A stretch of DNA of 64,000 bases, from contig OX485806.1 of the NCBI GenBank assembly GCA_950295325.1, positions 33,108,001-33,172,000 on the forward strand, written 5' to 3'. This DNA comes from Polytrichum commune. Its lineage: Eukaryota > Streptophyta > Polytrichopsida > Polytrichales > Polytrichaceae. The notes beneath the pieces were generated by a model, which worked only from the letters and a program-made list of their open reading frames with translations, made no database searches and was not told the DNA's origin. A program made the translations under genes and the position numbers. The stretch's first letter is position 1. Each line of letters begins with the position of its first letter. This document shows positions 47,698 to 58,642 of the stretch, piece after piece.

Positions 47698-50600
47698 ATG
47701 GACTCCCGACAGGGGTTACCGGCGCTGAACCATCTGTTGCAACACACTCTTCGCAGCTTGTGCACCGACTCGCAATGGGTTTACGCGGTGTTTTGGCGCA
47801 TCCTGCCCCGCAATTACCCGCCTCCTCAGTGCGTGCTCCTCCTCACCACTTTAATATTATTTTCTCAACCTGATCAATGCACCACCGCCACCGCACGCGA
47901 TCCTCTTTCATGTCATCCATGTCATAACATCACTGATTTCTCACTGTGAATTCTTGTCTCTCCTCAAGTTGGAATTCTCTCTCCTTGCCGGTGTTGGTGT
48001 CTATTCTCTAGATTCCCTTTCTGAAGTTCAATTCCTGTGCTTCCATGAGGATTCAGTGTTTCTGATCCTCACATTACATGTGCAAAAGTTCTTCAAAACT
48101 TGTGTAGGAGCAATGTAGCCACCGGTTTGGGTTCTCAGGTGGAGTAGGTTGCTAGATTTTGTGTGAGGAATCTGCAAAAACCCAAACTTCCTCTCAGAAT
48201 ATGATGTTCGTGCACTTCACCTTCAGACGGATCTCTTTACATACTACATTCTCCCCCTCCCTCTTAGCCACCAGCGTAGAGGTCATCGAGATCACCAACA
48301 ACACTAAGCTAGTTTCTTTGCGTCCAGCTCTATGGACTACCGCTCTCTTGCTTTCTTTTCTTTCCATCCTCAGGAAGCTGTAGAAATGTATCCACAGCAA
48401 TCACTTGGTAGCTCTCTAACTTCGAGTAGAGTCGAGAAGATCAGTGTGCAATCCTTCTTAGCCAACCACTTGAAGAACTCTCTTAAGTTAGTAGATCACC
48501 CCAAGCCTTTCTCTAGAGTGAGTTAGTTCCCTCTACCTCTACCTCTACCTCTACCTCTACCTCTACCTCTACCTGCATTGTTGGGACCTGCATTGTGTGG
48601 ACCTGCATTGTCTCCAAAGTTAGATCACGTGTGTCTGCATCAGCGGTTGACGAGTTTGCTGTCGTTAGTATTTCCACTGCTTCATTCCAGTCCCTTAGAA
48701 CCTTCAGTGGGGCACTGCTGGGTTGCCGCAGATTAGAAAATTTGGTTTGGGGAAACTTCGAAGGAAAACTCTCCTAACCTTCGCAATTGTGGTTGACCCA
48801 CAGATGGGACACCGAAGGTGGCGTAATGGACAGATCGAAAGGAAACAAACGCAACTGGTATAATTATGCTAGCTTCCCCTCAATCTCTCCACATGCTATT
48901 GTTCGCAATTTCAGATGTGTTCTTGGTGGAGTTCTACAACAATTGTTAAATCTACGTTAAGTCAGATTTTAGTGATTTTTCTCCTAATGGGCATCCAAGG
49001 GTTGGTTCGGACTTTAATTCTCTCTCTCGACTGAAATCCTGGTTAAACCATCTTCACAGTCGAGAATGGACCCGAAGACTCAGGAAAAAGAGGGTTTGGG
49101 CTAGTGAATTGTCTCTCAAGTCTAAAACAAGGTGGCGGTGTGCAGGATTCTAGTGTGGGAGGATGGTTTCTGCAACTTCTCAGCCTGTGCTGGTGCAGCC
49201 AAGGATGCAAGGGGCGGTTCCCACTTCTTCGGAGCGCAACAGCACCGGGGCAGTGACGATGAGTCGGAGGCCATGAATCCGGAGCTTTTCTTCAAGATGT
49301 CACACGAAGTGTACAACTACGGAGAAGGGTAGAAACCTCCACCCAAACCATTGAAGCTAATATCCATCCTCCCTCTTACCATATGTGTGACCAACTCACC
49401 ACCCAAAAGCCAACTTCACATCAATCTCTCTGCAGACAAGTTTTGAAGACAAGCCCAACCATTGATGCTAACATCCATCCTCCTAACTCATTACCCAAAA
49501 TCCAACTTCACATCAATCTGCAGACAAGCTTTGAAGCAAGCCTAACCCTGGTTATTGGCCGTTGTTGTTGGTGGCAGGTTGATGGGCAAGGTAGCTGTCG
49601 ACAACAGCCACAAGTGGGTGTACCGAGAGCCGATGGAGCATGAGATCAGCTTCATCTCCCCTTGGCACGGCTCCCTGGACCCTGTGAGCCACTTTTCCCC
49701 GCATTCCCAAGCTCTTTTCCTCCCAATTTGCTCTTCACATTGTTTCGTCACCCTGGTTATGCAACAATTTGCCGGAGTCTTCTCGTTACCGCTGGAAATG
49801 TAGCCGAATATCAAGACAAAAACCCACTATTGGGAACTGCTGATGATGCAGATTGGTGTGCATAACCTCTGGTCAAATGGCTTGGCACCATTTGGCTATA
49901 GCCACGTGTTTTTTTTAAAATTATTTATTTTCTATTTCATTCTAATTTGTGATCGCTTCCTTTTTTTATTGCTTTGGACTGAGTATGTAACTTTAAAAGC
50001 TTTTGCTTAACTATCTCTGTTGATTCTTATTTTGTGGTGTACTTGTGTCCTTGATATTTAAGCGTTGTCTGAGCCTCAATTCTTGCGAGGACATGTTTCC
50101 TCACATGGCTGGGGTTCAATTGGGTCACTGGCTCTTGCTCTGACACCGTGGGAGCCTGTTTTGTAGCATCCACGCACATGGGAGGCCCAATTCAAGTCTG
50201 GAATTCAGACGATTGCAGTCGTGGCGGTTCAAGAAGGTGTTCTTCAGCTGGGATCCACCAAGAAGGTGATCATCACCGTGCTCATTCTCTGTCCTATCTT
50301 GTGGGCAAACCGCAGTGCCAAAGTTCTCCTTTCTTCTGTGGATGGCTAGCAAGATTTGCTGCAACCTGTAAAAGCAGGCTCCTTTGCTGGCTGTTTGCAC
50401 ATGGACCCCCTGTGGCAGTCACATTTTGTGAGCTCCATTGCAAGTCTGTGAGTGTGCACACAATGATCTGTGTCTACACACTACAAACCATGCCTTAAAA
50501 CGTCTGCATTGTTATTGAATCTGCATTTATTTCATATCCGGTTGCTGTAGCACATAGCAGAGGATCTGAACTTTGTGCTCCACATGCAATCTTGACTATT

Positions 50601-51808
50601 TCGATTTCGAGTCGCATTGGCAGATAACAGAGGATCTAAACTTTTATGATCCACATGCAAATCTTCCTGTATTCGATTTCGAGTTGCTCTGGCACATAAC
50701 AGAGGATCTGAACTTTGTGCCCCACATGCAATTCTTGACGGTTCCAACTTCTGGTTGCTTTGGGCAGATAACGGAGGATCTGAGCTTTCATGCTCCACAC
50801 GATGCAAATCTTGACATGTTTGATTTCTGGTTGCTTTGGCAGATAATGGAGGATCTGAACTTTGTGCTTCACATGCAACGGAAATTCAACTACCTCCAGT
50901 CGATCCCTGGGGTGTTTGTGCCTCACCCGGCATCGACCACAGGAGGGGCCAGTGTTCGGAAACGCAATGGAGAGGGCTCCCCACCGGCCGACCGTGGCCA
51001 CTGGATGGCAGCCGCAGAGTACGAGAGGCTCACGGCCGCAGGCGGCCACTTGACGGCCCGATCGATTGACCAGTTCCTTTCGCCACGGCTGGGTCCTGAC
51101 CCATGGCGACCGGCAACTGACACGTCCATCCTCGGGATGAAGAGGCCCCCGGACGGCGAGCCAATGCCACTCAACTTCAAGGACTACAATTCGTACATGA
51201 ACGGAAATGGCAATGGGAGTGTTGGATTTGAGTGCCGGCCGGAGTGCCCGTCGCCCCCGAAAGCATTGAACACAGGGCAGTCAAGCCCTCAAGGCAGCGC
51301 GAGCCCCACCATCCCGAACCTACTCCCCTCGATGTCAAGCTTGCAAGCGCTGCTATCAAAGCTCCCGAGCGTGACGCCGATGGAAGGTGACCAGAGCAAG
51401 GTGGCGTCCTCGTCGTCGCCGCCGAGGAGTAACGGGTTCGAGGTCGGGGGGTTGGGATCCGGGAGCAACAATTTCAGCAGCAACCGGCCCCCGATCGGGC
51501 GGTCGTCGGGGAAGGTGGTGAAGGAGGCGGCGGCAGTGCTGGATGTGCATGGGTTGGACTGCTTGCAGGGGAGCAGTACTGGGACGGCTGGGAGCCCACC
51601 CCAGCAATCGGGATCGGATGTCATGTCCGGGGGGGAGGCGCCCGAGGAGTCGGGCAGCGGGACACCGCAGCAGGACGGAGGCACCTCCTCCGTTTCACAG
51701 CAGCAACCCACATTCCTGGACACGTTTGCGAACCTCGAGGACTTTGGGCTGCCACTCGAGAACGTCAACGACTCCTACAACTCATTTTTGAACGAGATAT
51801 GCAGCTGA
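47698..51808 (+). CDS. bHLH-MYC_N domain protein, RSS3/LHW-like family ('WNK-related'), five exons
   Basis: Exons by GT-AG and phase: 47698-47828, 49146-49328, 49578-49683, 50167-50265, 50843-51808, giving 494 residues. The N-terminal ~200 residues form the plant bHLH-MYC_N domain, with SQWVYAVFWRILPRNYP (exon 1), ILVWEDGFCNF and ELFFKMSHEVYNYGEG (exon 2), MGKVAVDNSHKWVYREP (exon 3), TWEAQFKSGIQTIAV (exon 4) and EDLNFVLHMQRKF (exon 5). The rest is Ser/Pro/Gly-rich with two conserved islands, PSMSSLQALLSKLPS (about 335-349) and a C-terminal NLEDFGLPLENVNDSYNSF. There is no basic helix-loop-helix and no kinase domain; plant relatives named 'WNK-related' are misnamed. Rice RSS3 of this wider group is a nuclear jasmonate-signalling partner, so a transcriptional co-regulator role is inferred. 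The start is the first ATG matching the family N-terminus. Confidence 0.92.
47829..49145 (+). other. Intron 1 with (CTCTAC)n microsatellite
   Basis: Donor CA|GTGCGT, acceptor GTGTGCAG|G, phase 2. The 1317-bp intron holds a CTACCT hexamer repeat at about 48529-48574 and a duplicated ACCTGCATTG nearby. No other gene is seen in it. Confidence 0.85.
49329..49577 (+). repeat. Intron 2 built largely of a ~111-bp duplication
   Basis: Donor GG|GTAGAA and acceptor GTGGCAG|G, phase 2. Words AACCATTGAAGCTAA and CTTCACATCAATCT with a CTGCAG recur with a spacing of 111 bases (49346 and 49457), so most of the intron is two tandem units. Each unit ends in a CTGCAG that could act as a cryptic acceptor. Confidence 0.8.
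49684..50166 (+). other. Intron 3
   Basis: Donor CCT|GTGAGC, acceptor TTTTGTAG|CAT, phase 0, 483 bp, with a T-rich central part. No internal feature recognised. Confidence 0.85.
50541..50880 (+). repeat. Five-unit tandem repeat of the exon 5 splice acceptor and exon head
   Basis: The word GAGGATCTGAAC (or variants) starts at 50560, 50630, 50702, 50774 and 50849, spacings 70, 72, 72 and 75. Each unit holds the acceptor tract (TTGCTTTGGCAG), about 36 bases equal to the first codons of exon 5 and about 30 bases of spacer. The last unit runs on into exon 5 proper. AG acceptors survive before units 2 (exon would start 50624), 4 (50768) and 5 (50843), all in one frame with no stop, adding 73, 25 or 0 residues. 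Unit 1 is out of frame and reaches a stop; unit 3 has lost its AG (GGCAC). Confidence 0.88.
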
Positions 51809-52110
51809 CGAGAAAATCTTGCCATTTTAGCAAAATCACCTGTACAATCCACACACAACTCTAAAAACATCCAATCCACACGAGATGACCATCACCACTC
51901 ACAGAAAACTGAACGGAACTGACCACAGCATGCAGCAGCAGCAGCAGCAGCGTCAGCGGACTGAAGAGACGACGGCCCCGCAAACGCGAGCGACTAGTAG
52001 GTGGGGGCAGGACACCAAATTTGGAAAAACCAGCAATTGATCAAGAGACAGATGGGTTTATAATTCATCATGTAAGAAAAATAAAAATCTTCCAGGGATA
52101 GGCTAGGCTG
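51809..52110 (+). other. 3' untranslated region of the host gene
   Basis: Follows the stop codon TGA at 51806-51808. It contains a (CAG)n stretch at about 51929-51951 and an AATAAA at 52080-52085, the best polyadenylation-like signal. End position approximate. Confidence 0.55.
52080..52085 (+). terminator. Putative polyadenylation signal AATAAA
   Basis: Canonical hexamer about 270 bases after the stop codon. Plant signals are loose, so the cleavage site is not fixed. Confidence 0.45.
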
Positions 52111-54965
52111 ACCTGCAGGCCGCTCGAATTCTTAACTTGTCATTACATTACCTAGATAGAGCGGGTTCCAAAGCTCCCAGTGGGCTGGAAAAGTGTAGTA
52201 ATGGTACACACAGTGGTTTTATGGATACTGGAACTTAGCCTCAGGATTTATTGTACAGCTTTAGGTTGGTAGTTGGGACACCCATTGACTTCCATGCTAA
52301 CGCGTTTTATGTGTGGTGTGCTTACCAAACTTTGACTCAGGGAAAATTTGGTCTTTTTTGCCGAAGGCGTAGAGTAAAGAGCACACATTACTTTTATTTC
52401 CTTCCCACCTCTCGTCCCTCGGCCTCTCTCCCATCTATGTCTCAGCACGTCTTGTGTTGGAGCCGTTGTCTCACACGTTTTGTGTTGGAGTGGTTGTTTC
52501 AAATGCCTTGTGACCTGAGTCTCGCAATTGTATCTCTCACGTCCATGCTCGCTGGCCAGCCGGCCAGCCAGCCATCGTCACCCTGACATTCGTTGCGCCA
52601 ATGCTTCCTGCAGACTCCACTGTTGTGTTGGCGGGAATGTCGTTGAAGCACCAAAAAGCGGCATGTACTTGCACCACTGCCTTATCTACTGGCCAGCGCC
52701 AATTTATTGTGTTGGGAGTTCAATCAGAAAAGGTACGGGATCTAACAACAACATGATCACGGCACCTTTAAGAACACAAGGAAAGTTCAAGGACCGACCC
52801 GACGTCTGTTAATATAAATCACTTCCTACCCATCAGCTCTTACGCGGTCGTGCCCCCCCCCCCGCACTGCCTCCATCATTCTCTAGCTTCCTGTTGGGCT
52901 AACTGTTTGTCTGTCTGTGTGCGCAAGTGAGGCCACCCTCATTTCCTGCAATCCCTGAAACTTATTCCCACATATCAGGGAAGGAGGCCAAGGCCTTAAC
53001 CTTTCAAGCCTTTCAACCACATTGCATCATTGATCATCATCATCACCATCATCATCACCATCATCATCATCATCATCACGCACGAAGGCATGACGACGGG
53101 ACACGCTGCTCGGAACAATGCATGAGTGGAGCCATGATTTAGCGCTGCTCGGGAGGACTACACATCGAGTAACATAGTGATTAGGAAGTGAAAGATCGAA
53201 GCCTGGCGTGTGTATATATATATATGTATATATGTTAATGCATCTGGCTGGCGTGTTAACCTGCTACTCTTACTGCCGGTAATCTCATTGAATGAGTGCT
53301 AGCGAGATGACTAATCAGCTCAAGATCTTTGTACTTCTCTTCCCACCCTTGTACACCAAGGCAGTGTACATTCACATGCCGCAGTGGGCCAGGTTTTATT
53401 AGATTGTGTTCTCGCACACCAGTACTACGACGCCAGTGAATCTTCACTCTTTGACAAGATTCTTAGCCTACTGCTGTGTACCGGGTGTCAAAGACTCGTT
53501 GTGTTAGCTAGGCTGGTGCAAGCAACGGAAGAAGTGTTAAGAGTGTGCCATTGATACCCTCTGGAACTCTTGTAGTAAGGCATGGAAATCGTATACCAGC
53601 CTTTTTCTGGAGTATTTCGAATATTGATTGGTTGGCTTCAGGGAGTTGCAGGTTGTTGCACATATGGCTATGACAAACATGTTTATTTAGTAAAAATTGA
53701 CAGAAATAATTTAATGTTTTTCACACGCTGGCTTGACACAATGAAAGTGATATTGAAATCTATGGCGATATTTGTGATGATAATGATAAAAGTAGTAGTT
53801 GGAGTCGATACATAGATTTGTTGGAGTCTAGAAAATGGTTGTGAGGGTCTAAAGTCAACCCTCGAATTGGTTAAAAACATGGGTGTTTTCTCATGGGCGT
53901 GTGGGGCAGACCTCATGGGCATTGCAACTTTACATCGACATTTGCTCATGGAGGGGTGGAGCACCCAAGGTCAAAAGTCTTGCTCCCAGAGGAGGATGCC
54001 TCCGACTCATGAGCGAAGCAAGCATGCTTGCGTGTAGAGGGCACATCCGAAGGCCCTTGATTGCACCCATTCCTCGAGCTTACAAAGTATAGTTCGAGGA
54101 TAGTGTTGTTCTTCAACTTATCCCCCTTTGACATGATTATGATTGACATAGATTCAAGAATCACATTCAAGGTCAATCGTATTCAACCACATCCCAAGCT
54201 ACACCAATAACATTCATAAGAATAACCACAAATCACAGCAAAACAAACACGAGATAAAACATAAACGAGGGAGGGTTTGAGCTTCCTTGTTTGGCCGAGG
54301 CAGCTACGCGCAATCAAGGTATCAACCCTTGAATCCATCCCCCACATCACACAAGGTCCAACAACTTCGATCGTGATCGCTACAATTGCTCGCCACTCCC
54401 CCAACTCCATGTAGCATGAAGCGCACATGTGCACACTCCCCATCAAGGAATATTAATGGAAATTTGGCAAGTTACAACTAGAGAGTAATCAACAAAGAGA
54501 ACGGTCACTGGTCCTTGCAATTACCACCACTAAGCACTAGCAACCAATGCACATTCATCTTGGGCGATGAAACCAAACACAAGGGTGCTACCAAAGGTGA
54601 TGGTGGATTGGCAGTCTATGATTGCTATGGCAATAGAGAGCTCACAGGCAATGAACGAAGTGGCGATGAAGAGCTCAGGGATGGGGAAAATGGACGCGGG
54701 AGATCTCACATGTGGCAATGGGACTTAATGTTGGCAAGGGTGTCGCATCACTGGCTACATGTAGAGGAAGACGGCAGCTGAGAGAGGACAAGTAGGGCCT
54801 TCAAGTAAGTGGAGGGTGGCACTCATGGAGCTTTGTGGCTCTAGACAAGTGGTGGCCAGTGTTATGATGGCCCTTGCCATTGAGTGACTTGGATATTTTA
54901 ACACAAATTTTTTGTGGTCCCCAAATTTTGTTTCAATATTTGGCCCCTTTTATACCTAAAAAAAG
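52111..54965. other. No recognisable gene; low-complexity patches
   Basis: Mixed-composition DNA after the host gene. (CAT)n at 53035-53080 makes a false poly-His frame; a poly-C run is at 52853-52863 and TA repeats at 53213-53232. Open frames at 54183-54781 on both strands match no known family. Confidence 0.4.
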
Positions 54966-54969
54966 GTTG

Positions 54970-55740
54970 TTGTATACCCAATACCAAACACCATGAATCA
55001 TGGTCACACATATAAGGGATTCATATGTATGATTGTGGTACATAATGATACCATGGTTTGGAGTTTTGTAGTAAGGTATGTACATCCAGCACTATGTACC
55101 ATAATCACACATTGAGGGGCTTCAGATGTATGACTATGGTACATAGTCATACCATGATTTGGAAGTCTTATAAATTATGTATATCCAAAACCAACATTAA
55201 GTGTCATAATCAAAACATTTGGGGGTTTCATATACATGATTAAATACATAGTGAGACTTTGATTTGGAAATCTTATAAAGTACGTATACCCAAAACAAGC
55301 ATTAATTATCACAATCACACATGTAAGGGCTTCATATGCATGATTGTGGTACATAGTGATACCATGATTTGGAAGTCTCATGAAGTATGTATACTCAAAA
55401 CCAACATTAAGTATCACAATCACACATTTGGGGGGGTTTCATGTGCATGATTCTGCTACATAGTGAGACCATGTGGAGGTCTTGTAGTAAGGTATGTACA
55501 TCCAATATCAACATTATGTATCACAATTACACATTTGGAGGTTTCATATGTATGGATGTGGTCCATAGTGATATCATATGAAAGTCTCGTAAGACATGTA
55601 TACCCAAAACCAACACTACATACCGACCGATAATATACATTCATGATTTTCAAATGTAACGATTGTGGTGCATTATGATACCATGTGAAAATCTTGTGTG
55701 GTATGTAAACCCGGAACCTATGTGTTGGTTTTGAGTATGC
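54970..55740 (+). repeat. Eight-unit ~105-bp tandem array with internal dyad symmetry
   Basis: The word TGTATACCCA or its variants begins at about 54971, 55079, 55179, 55283, 55388, 55495, 55597 and 55704 (spacings 100-108). Within each unit TATGTACCATAATCACACAT-like sequence is followed by an approximately complementary ATGTATGATTGTGGTACATA, so each unit can fold on itself. Units differ by about 15-25 percent, so the array is moderately old. No coding sequence. Confidence 0.85.
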
Positions 55741-56325
55741 CTCCCGGAGAGGTTACCTTTTAAAGTCAATTTGAGACCAAAATTAGCTTCAAAGACCCCC
55801 CCCCCCCCAATCAGTCCACTCGAAGCCATTTGAGATGAATAGGCAACAAACCTATAAGAGGAGGTCAAGTTTAATTTGTTGGATGGATGAGAGTCCACTC
55901 ATATGCGATGAACTCTCTCTCTCTCTCTCTACAACCAAGGCCAAATAACTAAACTTATGACACGAGGCTGTAGACAGTGTCCCCTGGAGAGAGGGAATTA
56001 TAATATACAAGCATACCTCTTATCCATCCAACTTCAACACTCGACCCCCATGTAGGTTTGTTACTTATCCATCTCAAATGACCGTAGGTAGACTAATTCC
56101 AGTGTGAAATCGAGTAAGAAAAGTAACCATCCCCCCTGGAGAGAGGGAATTATAATATACAAGCATACCTCTTATCCATCCAACTTCAACACTCGACCCC
56201 CATGTAGGTTTGTTACTTATCCATCTCAAATGACCGCAGGTAGACTAATTCGGGGTCTTCAAACCTAATTCCGGTGTGAAATTGAATAAGAAACGTAACC
56301 ATCCCCCCCCCCCCCCCCCCCACTA
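55740..56325. repeat. GA/CT-flanked TIR family: one copy plus a near-identical tandem pair
   Basis: The first copy (about 55740-55925) ends in GTTGGATGGATGAGAGTCC and (CT)n. The segment starting CTGGAGAGAGGGAATTATAA occurs at 55984 and again at about 56136, offset 152 bases; the ~118-bp overlap differs by a single T/C, so this duplication is recent. A poly-C run ends the block (about 56305-56322). Confidence 0.75.
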
Positions 56326-57150
56326 AATCTGATCACTCCCCGCTCCCACACTCACCCCGGTGCTAAATCGAGACGAGGTTGCGGAACCCTAGTTAATCCA
56401 TCCCCCCACCAATTTAAAACGTGAGCAAATATAGCAAGAGATTGAAGAGCCGGGGTGGGGGACTCCCCAATGGAGTGGTTGAACACTATTTGATAACTGC
56501 CGCATGCTCTCGAGGCACATTACAAATATATCGTATCGGTGGGGCCCGTCCAAAGGGGGAAAAAAATCTTATCGGTGATCGTGGGGTGGGTCCCACCCTC
56601 CCGCCTTTCTCAGGTTTGCTTGCCAAGCCAATCGGCCGGCATATTTAGATATTTGGAATGAATACTATTCTTTATACTTGATACCCTCCACAATGTACCC
56701 ATTTTGTACATATTCCTTCTATCCGCCTAGGAAAGTGCATGTACGTCTCACGTTGATTTCAGGTGGGGGCCAAGGCCCGAGGCATGGCCGATTCTAGAAT
56801 ACCACCCCCCAATGGACGGGGAGAGCCAGTTACTAGCCACAAAGCAACCGGCTCGTTTTCCAAAGTCACCAGCTCACAATCAAAGCTTGAGGAAAGGAAC
56901 CAACCCTTGTTTTGGAGATTTTAGCATTTTATGATAGACTACAAGGAATAACCGAAGCATTTCAATGAATAACCGGTTGATGATGAAGAAGTGGAAGGAT
57001 CGCGGTGACTGAGTGGGCTCAATGTTCTCCCCCCGTTCGATGAGACACCCACCTCTTTGAGTTGGGCCCCTGTCAACAATACTGAAGTACAAGGGTGTCT
57101 AGTAGAAACATGGCCCCTATAAGTTTGTGGTCGATCCATTTTCAAGTGGG
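56326..57150. other. No recognisable gene
   Basis: Mixed composition; open frames on both strands are short and unassigned. Words such as AACCGGTTGA and GTGGGGTGGG recur in the 20-kb region, hinting at another dispersed repeat. Confidence 0.35.
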
Positions 57151-57156
57151 TTTTCT

Positions 57157-57591
57157 AAGGAGAGAGAGAGAGAATTATCGTATACAAGTATACCTCTCAT
57201 CCGTCCAACATAAGAAACTTGACCCCCTATAGGTTTGTTGCCGATGCATCTCAAATGATCTTGAGTAGACTGCTTTTGGGACTTTGAGGCTACTTTTGGT
57301 GTCAAATGAAGAAAATAAACAACCTACCTCTGGGTTGCATACTATTTCATTTTTTTTAATCGTGATAGATACTGCACTGCCCCCCTCATGCATTGTTGAA
57401 CATGAAAGCCCCCGAGGACAGACTTCAACAACTCTGATTGGTTGAAGGAATGGTGGTATGCCATGCCCATAAAACGTACTAATACACTCCGAAATACGTG
57501 GGGTGCCTTGCACAAAGTAAGGATACCTCAAATCACAAAAGACAAAGTCAGCTTGGGACTTTTTGGATGGATGAATGAGAGGTAAGATATG

Positions 57592-57620
<29 letters not shown>
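57157..57620. repeat. GA/CT-flanked TIR family, split copy
   Basis: Left end GGAGAGAGAGAGAGAATTATC with ACCTCTCATCCGTCCAAC starts at 57157; the typical right end (GGATGGATGAATGAGAGGTAAG followed by (CT)n) is at 57565-57620. Normal copies are about 240 bp, so about 220 bp of other DNA lies inside or two partial copies are adjacent. Confidence 0.6.
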
Positions 57621-57622
<2 letters not shown>

Positions 57623-58343
57623 TGCCTGCTGATCACACCGGCCAGTTTTGACACCATCCGTCACCATTTCACGACTGGAACCAAACAGAAAGTTTAGTGA
57701 GATTGGGGCACGATTTGGATTGTCCAATGTTTAATTTGGAAAACCAAGGTGTGTGTAAAAGAGAGAGGAAAACACCACAAGTTGCATAGAGTTGGTTATA
57801 ATTGATTACGGCCACAAGCTACATATTGAAAGAGGTGGGGTGGTGTTATAGGCCTGGCCCCAGCAACAGTGGTGATACAGGGGCCGAGATTACAGCTGAC
57901 TCCTGGGCCCCATCCCCACCCCCATCCAGACTACCCTAACCTAGGTGCTAACTTTAATAAGAAGTTGGCCCCCCACCCCTCCCCTTCTGGCATACCCTAA
58001 CTAATAACCATCTACTAAACATATGTGTTTTTTAAGTAGTGGCTCATATGGCCCCCTCCTTTATAATTGGACATCCCCATGTAAGTAACTAACTTAAGCC
58101 AAGCGTTTCAACGACGAGGGGCGGGGGCTAGAAAGTTGGCCCATCATAACTAACTCGAAGTGGGTTCCAAATTAAAAGTTCTAACAAACAAGAAGAGCCT
58201 TTTGGCCGCCCTACTAAGTTCCATCTTTGCTTCCCTTGCATGGGCCCCCACATTGAACCCCACCCCAAGACGTGCGCATGGTTGGGAATCGGTGGACCCA
58301 TTAGGGTAGGATTTTCTTAACTATGAATGTGAATTATACTTGA
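57621..58343. other. No recognisable gene
   Basis: Pyrimidine- and purine-rich patches with CCCCACCCC-type words; no open frame with a family motif. Confidence 0.4.
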
Positions 58344-58632
58344 CATAACATTATTCATAACCATAACAATGTTTTGTGTGCTGACAATATTTCATAGAAA
58401 ATAACATTATTCATAACCATAACAATGTTTTGTGTGCTGACAATATTTCATAGAAAATTTCCTGATATCCCCCACATCCGGTCTGAATGTGGGGATATCA
58501 AGGAATATTCTGTAGAATATTGGCAGTCCACATATATTCTCACATTCAGTTTGAATGTGGGAAATATCAAGAAAAATTCCGTGGAATATTGTAAGTCCAC
58601 AGAGCATTGTTATGGTTCTGAATAATGTTATG
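58344..58632. mobile_element. Fold-back MITE (CATAACATTATTCA family, copy 2) with a duplicated arm
   Basis: Same family as 41230-41386. The left arm (ATAACATTATTCATAACC ... TTTCATAGAAA) is present twice in tandem at 58345 and 58401, an exact 56-bp period, while the right arm (AATATTGTAAGTCC ... GAATAATGTTATG) is single. The inner part carries a second palindrome with CCACATCCGGTCTGAATGTGGGG. No coding capacity. Confidence 0.75.
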
Positions 58633-58642
58633 AAAGCAACCA

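Noticed and set aside
50636-51049. 137-codon antisense open frame over the acceptor array
   Set aside because: Shadow of the repeated, stop-free tandem units on the other strand.
51289-51768. 159-codon antisense open frame opposite exon 5
   Set aside because: GC-rich exon 5 leaves several frames open; the sense frame has clear family motifs and the antisense has none.
50573-51808. Single-exon 411-codon reading as a separate gene
   Set aside because: It begins inside the acceptor array without an ATG and is exon 5 plus retained repeat units; the family N-terminus lies in the four upstream exons.
53035-53095. Poly-His segment that could suggest a metal-binding protein
   Set aside because: It is a (CAT)n microsatellite in a short open frame with no other support.
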